Shown here piece by piece: positions 1 through 7,351 of a DNA stretch of 15,472 nucleotides. Origin of the DNA: DATKSS01 sp035533335. Lineage in GTDB: Bacteria; Chloroflexota; Dormibacteria; Dormibacterales; Dormibacteraceae. The DNA lies in NCBI GenBank assembly GCA_035533335.1, contig DATLUC010000058.1, positions 1 to 15,472 of the forward strand. Direction: 5' to 3'. The translations under genes and the position numbers were made by a program. Each line of letters starts with the position of its first letter. Within the stretch, counting starts at the first letter, position 1. The notes below the pieces were generated by a model. The model was not told where the DNA came from. It worked only from the letters and a program-made list of their open reading frames with translations, and did no database searches.

Positions 1-231
1 ATCGACGCGGCCATCGAATACTCGGTGTTCGAGAAGAGCGGCACCTGGATCTCCTACGGGGACCAGCGCCTGGGCCAGGGTCGCGAGAACGTGCGCAACT
101 ACCTGCGCGAGAACCCGACGCTGGCTGCGGAGATCGAGGCCCGGGTTCGCGAGAAGGCTGCCGGCGGTGTTACGCCGTCGAGGGCTGCCGGCCCAGTGAA
201 AGCGCCTGCAGGTGCCCCCGAAGAGCTCTAA
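1..231 (+). CDS. recA: Recombinase RecA, C-terminal fragment (5' end outside window)
   Basis: RecA forms filaments on single-stranded DNA, drives homologous recombination and triggers LexA self-cleavage. Only the last 76 residues are present, in frame 1 from the window edge to the TAA at 229-231. They match the RecA C-terminal domain: the run VFEKSGTWISYGDQRLGQG, then ENVRNYLRENPTLAAEIEAR, corresponds to the conserved segment following the ATPase core. A variable Ala/Gly/Pro-rich tail follows, rather than the acidic tail of E. coli RecA. The Walker motifs and DNA-binding loops lie upstream and cannot be checked. recX starts inside the last 20 bases, so the two are almost certainly co-transcribed. 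The promoter and any LexA box are outside the window. Confidence 0.93.
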   Translation: MDAAIEYSVFEKSGTWISYGDQRLGQGRENVRNYLRENPTLAAEIEARVREKAAGGVTPSRAAGPVKAPAGAPEEL

Positions 232-733
232 GGGCGCTCGCCGAGCACTGCAGCCCAGGACTCCTGCCGGCACCGCCCTCGATGCGGGGCTCAGGCTGCT
301 GGGCCGGCGGGCACATTCGCGCGCTGAGCTGGGCCGGAAGTTGGGCCGCCGTGGCTACACGGAGGGCGAAGTCCGCTCGGCCGTGGACCGATTGGTGGAG
401 CTCGGCTACCTGGACGACCGCGCGTTCGCCGAGGGTCACGTCAGGCGGCGGCAGGCCGGCCTGGGTCCTCGTGCCCTGTCGGCCGAGCTGTCCGCTCGTG
501 GGGTCGACCGCCAGGTGGCCGACGGCGCGCTGGAGGGTTTCGATGACGAAGCTCAGCTCGCTTCCGCGACCAACCTGGCCGAACGGCTGTACGGGCGAAA
601 GCCGCTCGCCGGGTATCGCGAGATGCTCGATGCGATTGGCCCCAAGCTGCTTCGCAGAGGTTTCCCCTCCGGCGTGGCCAGGGCCGCGTGCCGCGCGGTC
701 TGGGCGGGGACGTCGTCGCGGACAGAAGCCTAG
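212..733 (+). CDS. recX: Regulatory protein RecX
   Basis: RecX binds RecA filaments and modulates their recombinase and coprotease activity in the cytoplasm. The 173-residue product has the RecX three-helix repeat pattern. Residues about 26-70 contain LRLLGRRAHSRAELGRKL, followed by a GY and then VDRLVELGYLDDRAFAEGH, a RecX hallmark. A second repeat near residues 85-110 contains LGPRALSAELSARGV. The basic N-terminal tail (about 20 residues) and the C-terminal Ala/Arg-rich part are poorly conserved. The start is GTG at 212, inside the recA 3' end (20-base overlap), which suggests translational coupling and dosage tied to RecA. Length is typical of the family. Confidence 0.9.
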   Translation: MPPKSSKGARRALQPRTPAGTALDAGLRLLGRRAHSRAELGRKLGRRGYTEGEVRSAVDRLVELGYLDDRAFAEGHVRRRQAGLGPRALSAELSARGVDRQVADGALEGFDDEAQLASATNLAERLYGRKPLAGYREMLDAIGPKLLRRGFPSGVARAACRAVWAGTSSRTEA

Positions 734-855
734 AATTTCACCTCACGCGGACGCATTTTGACGCCCGCAGTCATCGAGCCAACCCGAGGCGGGACCATGC
801 CGGTCCTGCCATGGTCGACGCACTTTGACAATCGAATAAACGAGGTGCATGTCAC
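734..855 (+). promoter_or_regulatory. recX-rny intergenic region with rny ribosome-binding site
   Basis: These 122 bases separate recX from rny. A Shine-Dalgarno-like GAGGTG at 843-848 lies 7 bases before the rny ATG and supports that start. A consensus -35-like TTGACA at 826-831 is present, but a -10 at normal spacing would fall at about 849-854, on top of the start codon. I therefore do not call a promoter from it. No hairpin terminator for recX is evident, so read-through from recA-recX is possible. Confidence 0.5.
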
Positions 856-2388
856 ATGCCTGTCTTCGTCTACGTACCGCTTTTGGTGGTGGTGGCACTC
901 CTCGCCGGATTTGGAGCCGCCTTTTGGCTGCTTCAGCGCCGGCAGAGCGACGGGACTCACGTCCTCGAGCTCAAGGCCCAGCAGACCCTGTCCGACGCCG
1001 AGACACAGGCCAAGGAGAAGCTGCTTGAGGCCAAAGAGGAGGCGGTTCGGATCCGCACCGCCGCTGAACAGGAGGCCCGCGAGTACCGGGCTCAATCGCA
1101 GCAGATCGAAAAGCGCCTTTTACAGAAGGAAGAGAACCTCGACCGCAAGGGCGAGGACCTCAACCGTCGCGAGCGAGAGTTCGGCAATCGCGAGAAGGCG
1201 CTGGACGATATCAAGGCGCAGCTCGAAGACACCTCTCGTCAGCAGGAGAAGGAGCTCCAGCGGGTCGCCAACATGACCCGCCAGGAGGCCCAGGGAGTGC
1301 TGATGGGCCAGGTCGAGCAAGAGCTGCGGAACGAAGTCGCGCGCAAGGTCCGGGAGGCCGAGCTGGCCGCCCGCGACGAAAGCGAGCGCCGGGCCAGGGA
1401 GATCGTCACCGAGTCGATCCAGCGCATCGCCGCCGACCAGACCGCGGAGGTTTCGGTCTCGGTGCTGCCGCTGCCGACCGACGAGCTCAAGGGCCGCATC
1501 ATCGGCAAGGAGGGGCGCAACATCCGTGCCCTGCAACAGGCGACCGGGATCGACCTCATCGTCGACGACACCCCGGAAGCCGTGATCATCAGCGGTTTCG
1601 ACCCGGTCCGCCGTGAGGTGGCCAGGGTCGCGCTGAACAAGCTCATCGTGGACGGCCGAATTCATCCGGCCCGAATCGAAGAGATCGTGGCCAAGTCCCG
1701 CCAGGAGGTCCTGCAGAGGGTCAAAGAGGAAGGGGAGGCGGCTGTCCTGGAGGTCGGTCTGCAGGGTCTGCACCCTGAGGTCGTCCGTCACCTCGGCATC
1801 TTGCGATTCCGTACCAGCTACGGGCAACAGGTGCTCAATCACTCGAAAGAGGTGGCTTATCTGGCCGCCATGATGGCGGCCGAGATCGGTGGCGATGTCC
1901 GCATCGCCAAGCTGTCGGGCCTGCTGCACGACATCGGCAAATCCATCGACCACGAGGTCGAGGGCTCGCACGCCGTGATCGGAGCAGACCTACTGCAGCG
2001 CCACGGAGTCCCCGCACAGGTGGTCCACGCCGTTCGTGCGCACCACTACGACGAGGAGCCACACTCCATCGAGGCGCTCCTGCTCATCGCCGCCGACGCG
2101 ATTTCCGCAGCTCGCCCAGGGGCGCGCAGAGAGTCGCTCGAGGCCTACGTCAAGCGCCTGGAGAAGCTGGAGGAGATTGCCAACTCCTTCCAGGGCGTCC
2201 AGCAGTCCTACGCCATCCAGGCCGGCCGAGAGGTTCGGATCCTGGTCAAGCCCGAGCAGATCGACGACACCGCTGCTCAGCTCATGGCCAGGGACATCGC
2301 CAAGCGAATCGAATCAGAGCTGAGCTTCCCCGGCCAGATCCGCGTCACCGTGGTGCGCGAGACCAGGGCCGTGGAGTATGCGAAGTAA
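856..2388 (+). CDS. rny: Ribonuclease Y
   Basis: RNase Y is a membrane-anchored endoribonuclease that initiates mRNA decay in bacteria lacking RNase E. The 510-residue product has the full family layout. An N-terminal membrane segment spans about residues 5-27 and is followed by the basic LLQRRQ. A long charged coiled coil (about 40-190) is rich in Glu, Lys, Arg and Gln. A KH RNA-binding domain carries the GKEG loop (G217-G220) in IIGKEGRNIRALQQATGID. An HD domain carries LLHDIGKSIDHE with the metal-binding pair H358-D359, and further HD-domain motifs AHHYDEEP and ADAISAARPGAR. The C-terminal GVQQSYAIQAGREVRILV is typical. The ATG at 856 is supported by GAGGTG seven bases upstream. A terminator follows directly, so rny appears to end its own transcription unit. 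Confidence 0.97.
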   Translation: MPVFVYVPLLVVVALLAGFGAAFWLLQRRQSDGTHVLELKAQQTLSDAETQAKEKLLEAKEEAVRIRTAAEQEAREYRAQSQQIEKRLLQKEENLDRKGEDLNRREREFGNREKALDDIKAQLEDTSRQQEKELQRVANMTRQEAQGVLMGQVEQELRNEVARKVREAELAARDESERRAREIVTESIQRIAADQTAEVSVSVLPLPTDELKGRIIGKEGRNIRALQQATGIDLIVDDTPEAVIISGFDPVRREVARVALNKLIVDGRIHPARIEEIVAKSRQEVLQRVKEEGEAAVLEVGLQGLHPEVVRHLGILRFRTSYGQQVLNHSKEVAYLAAMMAAEIGGDVRIAKLSGLLHDIGKSIDHEVEGSHAVIGADLLQRHGVPAQVVHAVRAHHYDEEPHSIEALLLIAADAISAARPGARRESLEAYVKRLEKLEEIANSFQGVQQSYAIQAGREVRILVKPEQIDDTAAQLMARDIAKRIESELSFPGQIRVTVVRETRAVEYAK

Positions 2389-2397
2389 ATCCAGCCA

Positions 2398-2426
2398 GGG
2401 AGCCCCAGCTCGGGGCTCCCTTTTTT
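2398..2426 (+). terminator. Rho-independent terminator after rny
   Basis: A perfect 9-bp GC-rich stem (GGGAGCCCC at 2398-2406 paired with GGGGCTCCC at 2412-2420) with a 5-base loop is followed immediately by six T residues (2421-2426). It begins 10 bases after the rny stop codon. It is the only clear intrinsic terminator in the window and separates rny from the downstream ymdB-spoVS-miaB-mutS-mutL run. Confidence 0.92.
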
Positions 2427-2448
2427 GTTGCCCAATAGACTTGTGCTT

Positions 2449-3243
2449 GTGAGCGGCGACGACTTCCGAATCATCTTCGTCGCCGACGTCGTGGGCCAGC
2501 CGGGGCGCGATGCGGTCAAAGCGCTCCTGCCTGGCCTCAAAAAGGAGCTGCGTCCGGACCTGACCATCGTCAACGGGGAGAACGCCGCGGGAGGCTTCGG
2601 ACTCACGGGCAAGATCGTCTCCGAGCTCAAAGGCGCCGGCGCCGACGTCATCACGACGGGCAACCACGTCTTCGCCCAGAAGGACTTCGTGTCCGAGCTG
2701 CCCAGCCTGGAGCGCGTCCTGAGGCCAGCCAACTACCCCCCGGGGGCGCCAGGCACGGGGTCCTGCGTGGTGGAGGCCGGCGGGCGCTTGGTCCTGGTCA
2801 TGAACCTGATGGGAAGGATCTTCACGGGCGAAGGCCTCGACGACCCGTTCCGAGCCGCCGACTCGATCCTGGCCGCCCATCCGAACGCCAGGATCGTCTT
2901 CTGTGACATGCACGCCGAGGCCACGTCTGAGAAGAGTGCGATGGGGTGGTACCTGGACGGCCGCGCGAGCGCAGTCGTGGGCACCCACACCCACATTCCG
3001 ACAGCCGACGCCCGCGTGCTGCCGGGCGGGACCGCGTTCGTGACCGACGTCGGGATGGTCGGTCCGAGGGACAGCTGCATCGGTATGGACAAGGACGTCG
3101 TCATCCAGCGGTTCCTCACCGCGGTGCCCGCCCGCTTCCAGGTGGCGTCGGGACCCGTGACTTTCAATTCGGTACTGATTACCATTAGTGCCTCCACTGG
3201 CCGAGCAACATCGATCCAGAGAGTCGATCGTGAACACGTTTGA
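2449..3243 (+). CDS. ymdB: YmdB-family metallophosphoesterase (2',3'-cyclic nucleotide phosphodiesterase)
   Basis: The family (TIGR00282-type) consists of dinuclear metal phosphodiesterases. Bacillus YmdB hydrolyses 2',3'-cyclic nucleotides and affects RNase Y-related RNA levels and biofilm decisions. Starting at GTG 2449 gives 264 residues, the usual family length. Metal and active-site motifs are present in order: D13 in FVADVVGQPGR, NGEN at 42-45, GNH with N72-H73, DMHAE (H155), and GTHTHIPTAD with H180 and H182, followed by TDVGMVGPRDSCIGMD. The reading frame extends back to TTG 2425, but that lies in the terminator T-tract, so GTG 2449 (or GTG 2443) is preferred. No Shine-Dalgarno precedes either, which may mean a leaderless message. 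The location between rny and spoVS matches the Firmicutes order. Confidence 0.93.
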   Translation: MSGDDFRIIFVADVVGQPGRDAVKALLPGLKKELRPDLTIVNGENAAGGFGLTGKIVSELKGAGADVITTGNHVFAQKDFVSELPSLERVLRPANYPPGAPGTGSCVVEAGGRLVLVMNLMGRIFTGEGLDDPFRAADSILAAHPNARIVFCDMHAEATSEKSAMGWYLDGRASAVVGTHTHIPTADARVLPGGTAFVTDVGMVGPRDSCIGMDKDVVIQRFLTAVPARFQVASGPVTFNSVLITISASTGRATSIQRVDREHV

Positions 3244-3256
3244 AGGGGTTCCAGCA

Positions 3257-3538
3257 ATGACAACCGAGCGCGCTCCAGTAGAGGTGCTGAAGGTTTCGGC
3301 CACCTCCAAGCCGGTTGCCGTGGCAGGGGCCATCGCTGGCGTCATCCGCAGCAAGGGGCGGGTCGAGGTGCAGGCGATCGGGGCCGGCGCCATCAACCAG
3401 GCGGTCAAGGCGATCGCCATCTCGCGTGGCTACGTGGCCCCGGGCGGCCTTGACCTGGTCTGCATCCCGGCGTTCATCGACATCTCCATCGACGGCGAAG
3501 AGCGCACCGGGATCAGGTTGCTGGTGGAGAGCCGCTGA
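3257..3538 (+). CDS. spoVS: Stage V sporulation protein S (SpoVS/Alba-like)
   Basis: SpoVS is a small Alba-fold, probably nucleic-acid-binding protein. It is needed for spore coat assembly in Bacillus but is also found in many non-sporulators such as Thermus. The 93-residue product carries the near-invariant family core: EVLKVSATSKPVAVAGAIAG, IQAIGAGA-type VEVQAIGAGAINQAVKAIAI, RGYVAPGGLDLVCIPAF, and IDGEERTGIRLLVESR at the C-terminus. The ATG at 3257 is chosen because AAGGGG at 3243-3248 lies 8 bases upstream and the conserved region begins at about residue 8. A longer frame from 3188 is an overlap artefact with ymdB. The start lies 13 bases after the ymdB stop, so it belongs to that operon. 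Its stop codon overlaps the proposed miaB start. Confidence 0.95.
   Translation: MTTERAPVEVLKVSATSKPVAVAGAIAGVIRSKGRVEVQAIGAGAINQAVKAIAISRGYVAPGGLDLVCIPAFIDISIDGEERTGIRLLVESR
3523..3529 (+). promoter_or_regulatory. Shine-Dalgarno supporting a CTG start for miaB
   Basis: GGTGGAG at 3523-3529, inside the last codons of spoVS, lies 5 bases before CTG 3535. The CTG overlaps the spoVS stop (CTGA, with TGA at 3536-3538). This spacing and overlap are what a translationally coupled start would look like. It is the best ribosome-binding site in the stretch where the miaB N-terminus must begin. The assignment is an inference. Confidence 0.45.
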
Positions 3539-4842
3539 CGGCAGGATCCCCTCGAGCGCGGTCGTTCAACATCTGGACGATCGGGTGCCAGATGAGCTCA
3601 GCCGACTCCGAGAGCCTGGCGCGGCGTCTGCTCGCGGCCGGCTACGTGGAGGACTCGCTGGAGCGAGCGGACATCGCCATCCTCAACACGTGCGTGGTGC
3701 GCCAGGCGTCGGAGGACCGCGTTTACTCCAAGCTGCACGAGCTGAGGGAGTGGAAGACGCCGGAGCGGACCATCGCGGTCACGGGCTGCATCGTGGCCAA
3801 AGAGGGATCGGTCCTGCGCCAGAGGTTCCCCCAGGTCGACGAGGTGGTGCCGATCGGCGCCTACGAGGAGTTCCTGGCCGGGCTGGAGGCTCGGTACGAC
3901 TATTCGCAGGGTGAGGCGCTTCCGCGGGCCGGGCGCACCGGCATCAGCCACTACGTAAGGGTCATCCAGGGATGCGACCACAACTGCACCTTCTGCATCG
4001 TCCCGCGAGTCCGAGGCCGCGAGAAGCACCTGTCGATGGCCGCGGTGATGGAGGAGTGCCGCGAGGCGGTCGAGGCGGGCGCCAGGGAGCTGGTCCTGCT
4101 GGGCCAAAACGTCGACGACTATCGCGACCCCCACGGAGGCGGCGGTCTGGCCGCTCTGGTTCGCTCGGTCGAGCGGATCCCCGGCCTGAAGCGGTTGCGG
4201 TTCATGACCTCCCATCCACAGGACCTGGAGCAGGAGCTGCTCGAGGTGATGGCCGCCAGCGACGTGGTCTGCCGCGAGCTCCAGTTGCCCATCCAGTCGG
4301 GCGACGACACGATCCTCAAGCGCATGGCCCGCGGCTACCAGACCCGGCACTATCGCGCCATCGTGGAAGAGGCTCGACGCCTCATGCCGGACCTGGGACT
4401 GGTCACCGACGTGATCGTCGGCTTTCCGGGCGAGTCGGAGGCGGCGTTCCAGAACACCCGCGCGCTCCTCGAGGAGATCGAGTTCGACGTCGTGCACCTC
4501 GCGATGTACTCACCGCGGCCAGGCACTCACTCAGCCGACCGGATGGCGGACGACGTGCCGGATCCCGAAAAGCTGCGCCGCTTGAACGATCTGCTCGCCC
4601 TGCAGCGCCAGATCGCCGCGCGGAAGACGGCTCGATGGATCGGCCGCGACGTCGAGGTCTTGATCGAAGGCCGCGACGAGCTCGGCCGTCCCTATGGCCG
4701 CATCCGCCAGGGCAAGCGTGCGGTCGTCCTGGGTGGTAAAGACATCCCTGCGGGCGAGGTCCTCGAGCTGCGCATACTGCAGTCCACCGCGGGCCAGGTC
4801 TTAGGGTTGCCAATCCCCTCGAACTCGGAGGCTTCGCCGTGA
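3535..4842 (+). CDS. miaB: tRNA-2-methylthio-N6-dimethylallyladenosine synthase MiaB (probable CTG start)
   Basis: MiaB is a radical-SAM methylthiotransferase that adds a 2-methylthio group to i6A37 of tRNAs, the product of MiaA, also encoded here. From CTG 3535 the product has 435 residues, close to family length. The UPF0004 domain has three auxiliary-cluster cysteines: C18 (IWTIGCQM), C53 (ILNTCVVR) and C85 (AVTGCIVA). The radical-SAM motif is C147-x3-C151-x2-C154 in QGCDHNCTFCIVPRVRGRE. Later motifs are LLGQNVDDYRD, LQLPIQSGDD, VIVGFPGESE and AMYSPRPGT, then a C-terminal TRAM domain. The first ATG (3592) lies after C18 and would delete FNIWTIGCQ, part of the conserved N-terminus. No ATG, GTG or TTG exists in frame between the upstream stop (3451) and 3592. 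A CTG start at 3535 is therefore favoured. ATC codons at 3571 or 3580, or an assembly error, are alternatives. Confidence 0.9.
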   Translation: MTAGSPRARSFNIWTIGCQMSSADSESLARRLLAAGYVEDSLERADIAILNTCVVRQASEDRVYSKLHELREWKTPERTIAVTGCIVAKEGSVLRQRFPQVDEVVPIGAYEEFLAGLEARYDYSQGEALPRAGRTGISHYVRVIQGCDHNCTFCIVPRVRGREKHLSMAAVMEECREAVEAGARELVLLGQNVDDYRDPHGGGGLAALVRSVERIPGLKRLRFMTSHPQDLEQELLEVMAASDVVCRELQLPIQSGDDTILKRMARGYQTRHYRAIVEEARRLMPDLGLVTDVIVGFPGESEAAFQNTRALLEEIEFDVVHLAMYSPRPGTHSADRMADDVPDPEKLRRLNDLLALQRQIAARKTARWIGRDVEVLIEGRDELGRPYGRIRQGKRAVVLGGKDIPAGEVLELRILQSTAGQVLGLPIPSNSEASP

Positions 4843-4870
4843 GTTGGCGGGGACCCCTCGGGCCGGCGGC

Positions 4871-7351
4871 ATGACCCCGCCCGCGACCCCGGTGATGCGG
4901 CAGTACCGGGAAGCCAAGGATCAGCATCCGGACGGCATCCTTCTCTTCAGGCTCGGCGACTTCTACGAGATCTTCTTCGCGGACGCCGAGGTCGCCGCCC
5001 CGGTCATGGGCGTGACCCTCACCTCCCGGCCGCTGGGCAAGACCGGGCGCGCTCCGATGTGCGGCGTGCCGCACCACGCCTGGCAGACCTACGTCGGGCG
5101 CCTGCTGCGAGCCGGACACAAGGTCGTGATCTGCGACCAGGTGGAAGCCGCATCGAAGAACAAGATCGTGAAAAGGGACATCACCCGGGTGCTGACGCCG
5201 GGGACGGTGGTCGAAGACGCGTATCTCGACCCGGCCCGGCCCAACTACCTCGTCGCGGCCTGGACCAAGGGCACCGAGGCGGGGATTGCGGCGTGCGAGG
5301 TGTCCACCGGCGACCTCCTGCTCTGCCAGCTACCCGCGGACCGGTTGCGCTCTGAGCTCGAGCGGCTGGCGCCGGCGGAGCTGCTTGCGCCACCCCACCT
5401 AGAGGAGTACCGGTTCGACCCGGTTCGCGGCCAGCAGCGCCTGCGCGACGTCCTCGGGATCGCGTTCCCCGCGTCGGTGGGGGCAGGTGACGCCCCGTTG
5501 GCGGTCGGCGCCGCCGGAGTCATCCTCGACTACCTGAAGCAGAACCAGGCCAAAGTCGGGCCCGGGTCGTTCACGGTGCGCACCTACTCGCCGGAGGCCA
5601 CGATGCCGCTCGACTCGGCGACGGTGCGCAACCTCGAGCTGCCGGCGCTCATCGGGCTGATCGACCGGACGCGGACCGCGATCGGCGCCCGCCAGCTCCG
5701 CGCCTGGCTCGGCGCTCCCCTGCGGGACGCGGAGTCGATCGAGCTGCGCCTGGCGGCGGTCGACGACATGCTTTCCGCCCCGCCACTGCGCGACCGGCTC
5801 GAGGCGGCCCTGAAACCGATCGGCGACCTCGAAAGGTTGGTGACCCGGTCGGCGCAGGGACATGCGTCGGCGCGTGAGCTGGTCGCTCTGCGCCGTTCCC
5901 TCGAAGCGATTCCCTCGGCCCAGGACGCCCTGGCCGCGTTCCAGGCGCTGGTCATCAGAGAGCTGTCGGCACAGGTCAGCTCCGCGCCGAACCTCGCCGA
6001 GCAGCTGGCCCGGGCCTTGGTCGAGGACCCTCCCGCGACGATGCGCGACGGCGGTGCGATCAGGCCTGGGTACGACTTAGTCCTCGACGGAATCTCCGAG
6101 GCTTCGCAAAGCGCCCGCGAGTGGATCTCCAGGCTCGAGGCCGTTGAGCGGCGGCGGACCGGCATTCGCTCGTTGAAGGTGGGATTCAACAAGGTGTTCG
6201 GCTACTACATCGAGATCAGCCACGCCAACACCATCGCGCTGCCCGCGGACTATTTGCGCAAGCAGACGCTCACGGGGGCCGAGCGCTACATCACGCCGGA
6301 GCTCAAAGAAAAGGAGGCCGTCGTCCTCAGCGCGCAGGAGCGCATGGCGGCGCGCGAGCTCGAAATCCTGCAGGCTCTGGGCTCGGCGGTGGCGGAGTCG
6401 GCTCCAGTCCTTCGCTCCACGGCCCAGTCGATCGGCATGGCCGATGCCCTCCTGAGCCTTGCGAGCGCCGCCGCAGAGCACGGCTGGAGCCGGCCCGAGG
6501 TCAACGCGGGTCTGCGACTGAGCATCACCAACGGCCGCCACCCCCTCGTAGAGCAAGGACTCCCAGCCGGCGTGTTCGTCGCCAACGACCTCGAGCTCGA
6601 CCCCGACGGTGAGCAGGTCATCATCCTCACCGGACCCAACATGGCCGGCAAGTCGACCTACCTGCGGCAGGCCGCAGTCATCGTCCTGCTGGCGCAGTGC
6701 GGGAGCTTTGTTCCCGCGGAGCGGGCGGTGGTCGGCCTGGCGGACCGCATCTTCACCCGCGTCGGCGCCCATGACGACATCAGCGCGGGCATGTCGACGT
6801 TCATGGTCGAGATGACCGAGACGGCTTACATCCTCAACCACGCCACCCGAAGCTCACTCGTCATCCTCGACGAGGTGGGGAGGGGGACGTCGACCTATGA
6901 CGGGGTGTCGATCGCGCAAGCGGTGGTCGAGCACATCCATGACTCACCCAAGCTCGGCTGCCGGACGCTCTTTGCCACCCACTACCACGAGCTGACCGCG
7001 CTCGCCGAGAGGCTGCCCCGCGTGCGCAACCAGCGCGTCGAGGTGCTGGAGGAGGGCGATACCGTCAAGTTCCTGCACCGCGTCGTACCGGGCGGGGCAG
7101 ATCGCTCGTACGGCATTCACGTCGCCGCCGTCGCAGGCCTTCCCTCGGCCGTGATCGCGCGCGCGCGCCAGGTCCTGGGCGAGCTCGAGCGCCAGCGGCC
7201 CCTGGAGCCGCCAGAGCTGCAGCTGGGCCTGCCGATGGAGATCGCCCCCGACCCCTTGCGCAAGGAGCTGGAGGAGATCGAGCCGGATTCGCTGAGCCCT
7301 CTCGAGGCGCTCCAGAAGCTGTACCAGCTGAGGGCGAAGTTGACACCGTGA
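4871..7351 (+). CDS. mutS: DNA mismatch repair protein MutS
   Basis: MutS recognises mismatches and small loops and recruits MutL in an ATP-dependent way. From ATG 4871 the product has 826 residues, normal for MutS1. The mismatch-binding domain I carries GDFYE with the intercalating Phe and Glu (F31-Y32-E33), followed by SRPLGKTGRAPMCGVPHHA. The clamp and lever region contains GFNKVFGYYIEISHAN and RYITPELKEKE. The ATPase has Walker A GPNMAGKST (588-596), a signature region GAHDDISAGMSTFMVEM, Walker B VILDEVGRGTSTYDG (D667-E668) and ATHYHELT. The frame is open back to TTG 4844, two bases after the miaB stop and 12 bases after a GGAGG, so TTG 4844 (835 residues) is a real alternative. The GTG of mutL overlaps the end of mutS. 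Confidence 0.97.
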   Translation: MTPPATPVMRQYREAKDQHPDGILLFRLGDFYEIFFADAEVAAPVMGVTLTSRPLGKTGRAPMCGVPHHAWQTYVGRLLRAGHKVVICDQVEAASKNKIVKRDITRVLTPGTVVEDAYLDPARPNYLVAAWTKGTEAGIAACEVSTGDLLLCQLPADRLRSELERLAPAELLAPPHLEEYRFDPVRGQQRLRDVLGIAFPASVGAGDAPLAVGAAGVILDYLKQNQAKVGPGSFTVRTYSPEATMPLDSATVRNLELPALIGLIDRTRTAIGARQLRAWLGAPLRDAESIELRLAAVDDMLSAPPLRDRLEAALKPIGDLERLVTRSAQGHASARELVALRRSLEAIPSAQDALAAFQALVIRELSAQVSSAPNLAEQLARALVEDPPATMRDGGAIRPGYDLVLDGISEASQSAREWISRLEAVERRRTGIRSLKVGFNKVFGYYIEISHANTIALPADYLRKQTLTGAERYITPELKEKEAVVLSAQERMAARELEILQALGSAVAESAPVLRSTAQSIGMADALLSLASAAAEHGWSRPEVNAGLRLSITNGRHPLVEQGLPAGVFVANDLELDPDGEQVIILTGPNMAGKSTYLRQAAVIVLLAQCGSFVPAERAVVGLADRIFTRVGAHDDISAGMSTFMVEMTETAYILNHATRSSLVILDEVGRGTSTYDGVSIAQAVVEHIHDSPKLGCRTLFATHYHELTALAERLPRVRNQRVEVLEEGDTVKFLHRVVPGGADRSYGIHVAAVAGLPSAVIARARQVLGELERQRPLEPPELQLGLPMEIAPDPLRKELEEIEPDSLSPLEALQKLYQLRAKLTP

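Noticed and set aside
826..837. The 12-mer TTGACAATCGAA before rny is identical to the start of the LysM promoter (14293-14304), suggesting a shared SOS-type promoter.
   Set aside because: At rny the second half of a LexA box (GTTCG) is absent, and a correctly spaced -10 would fall on the start codon. The match is probably just a shared -35 plus chance.
2314..3420. A 368-codon minus-strand frame across ymdB.
   Set aside because: It is antisense to ymdB, which has all its metal-binding motifs. The minus product shows no recognisable domain, and long antisense frames are expected at this GC content.
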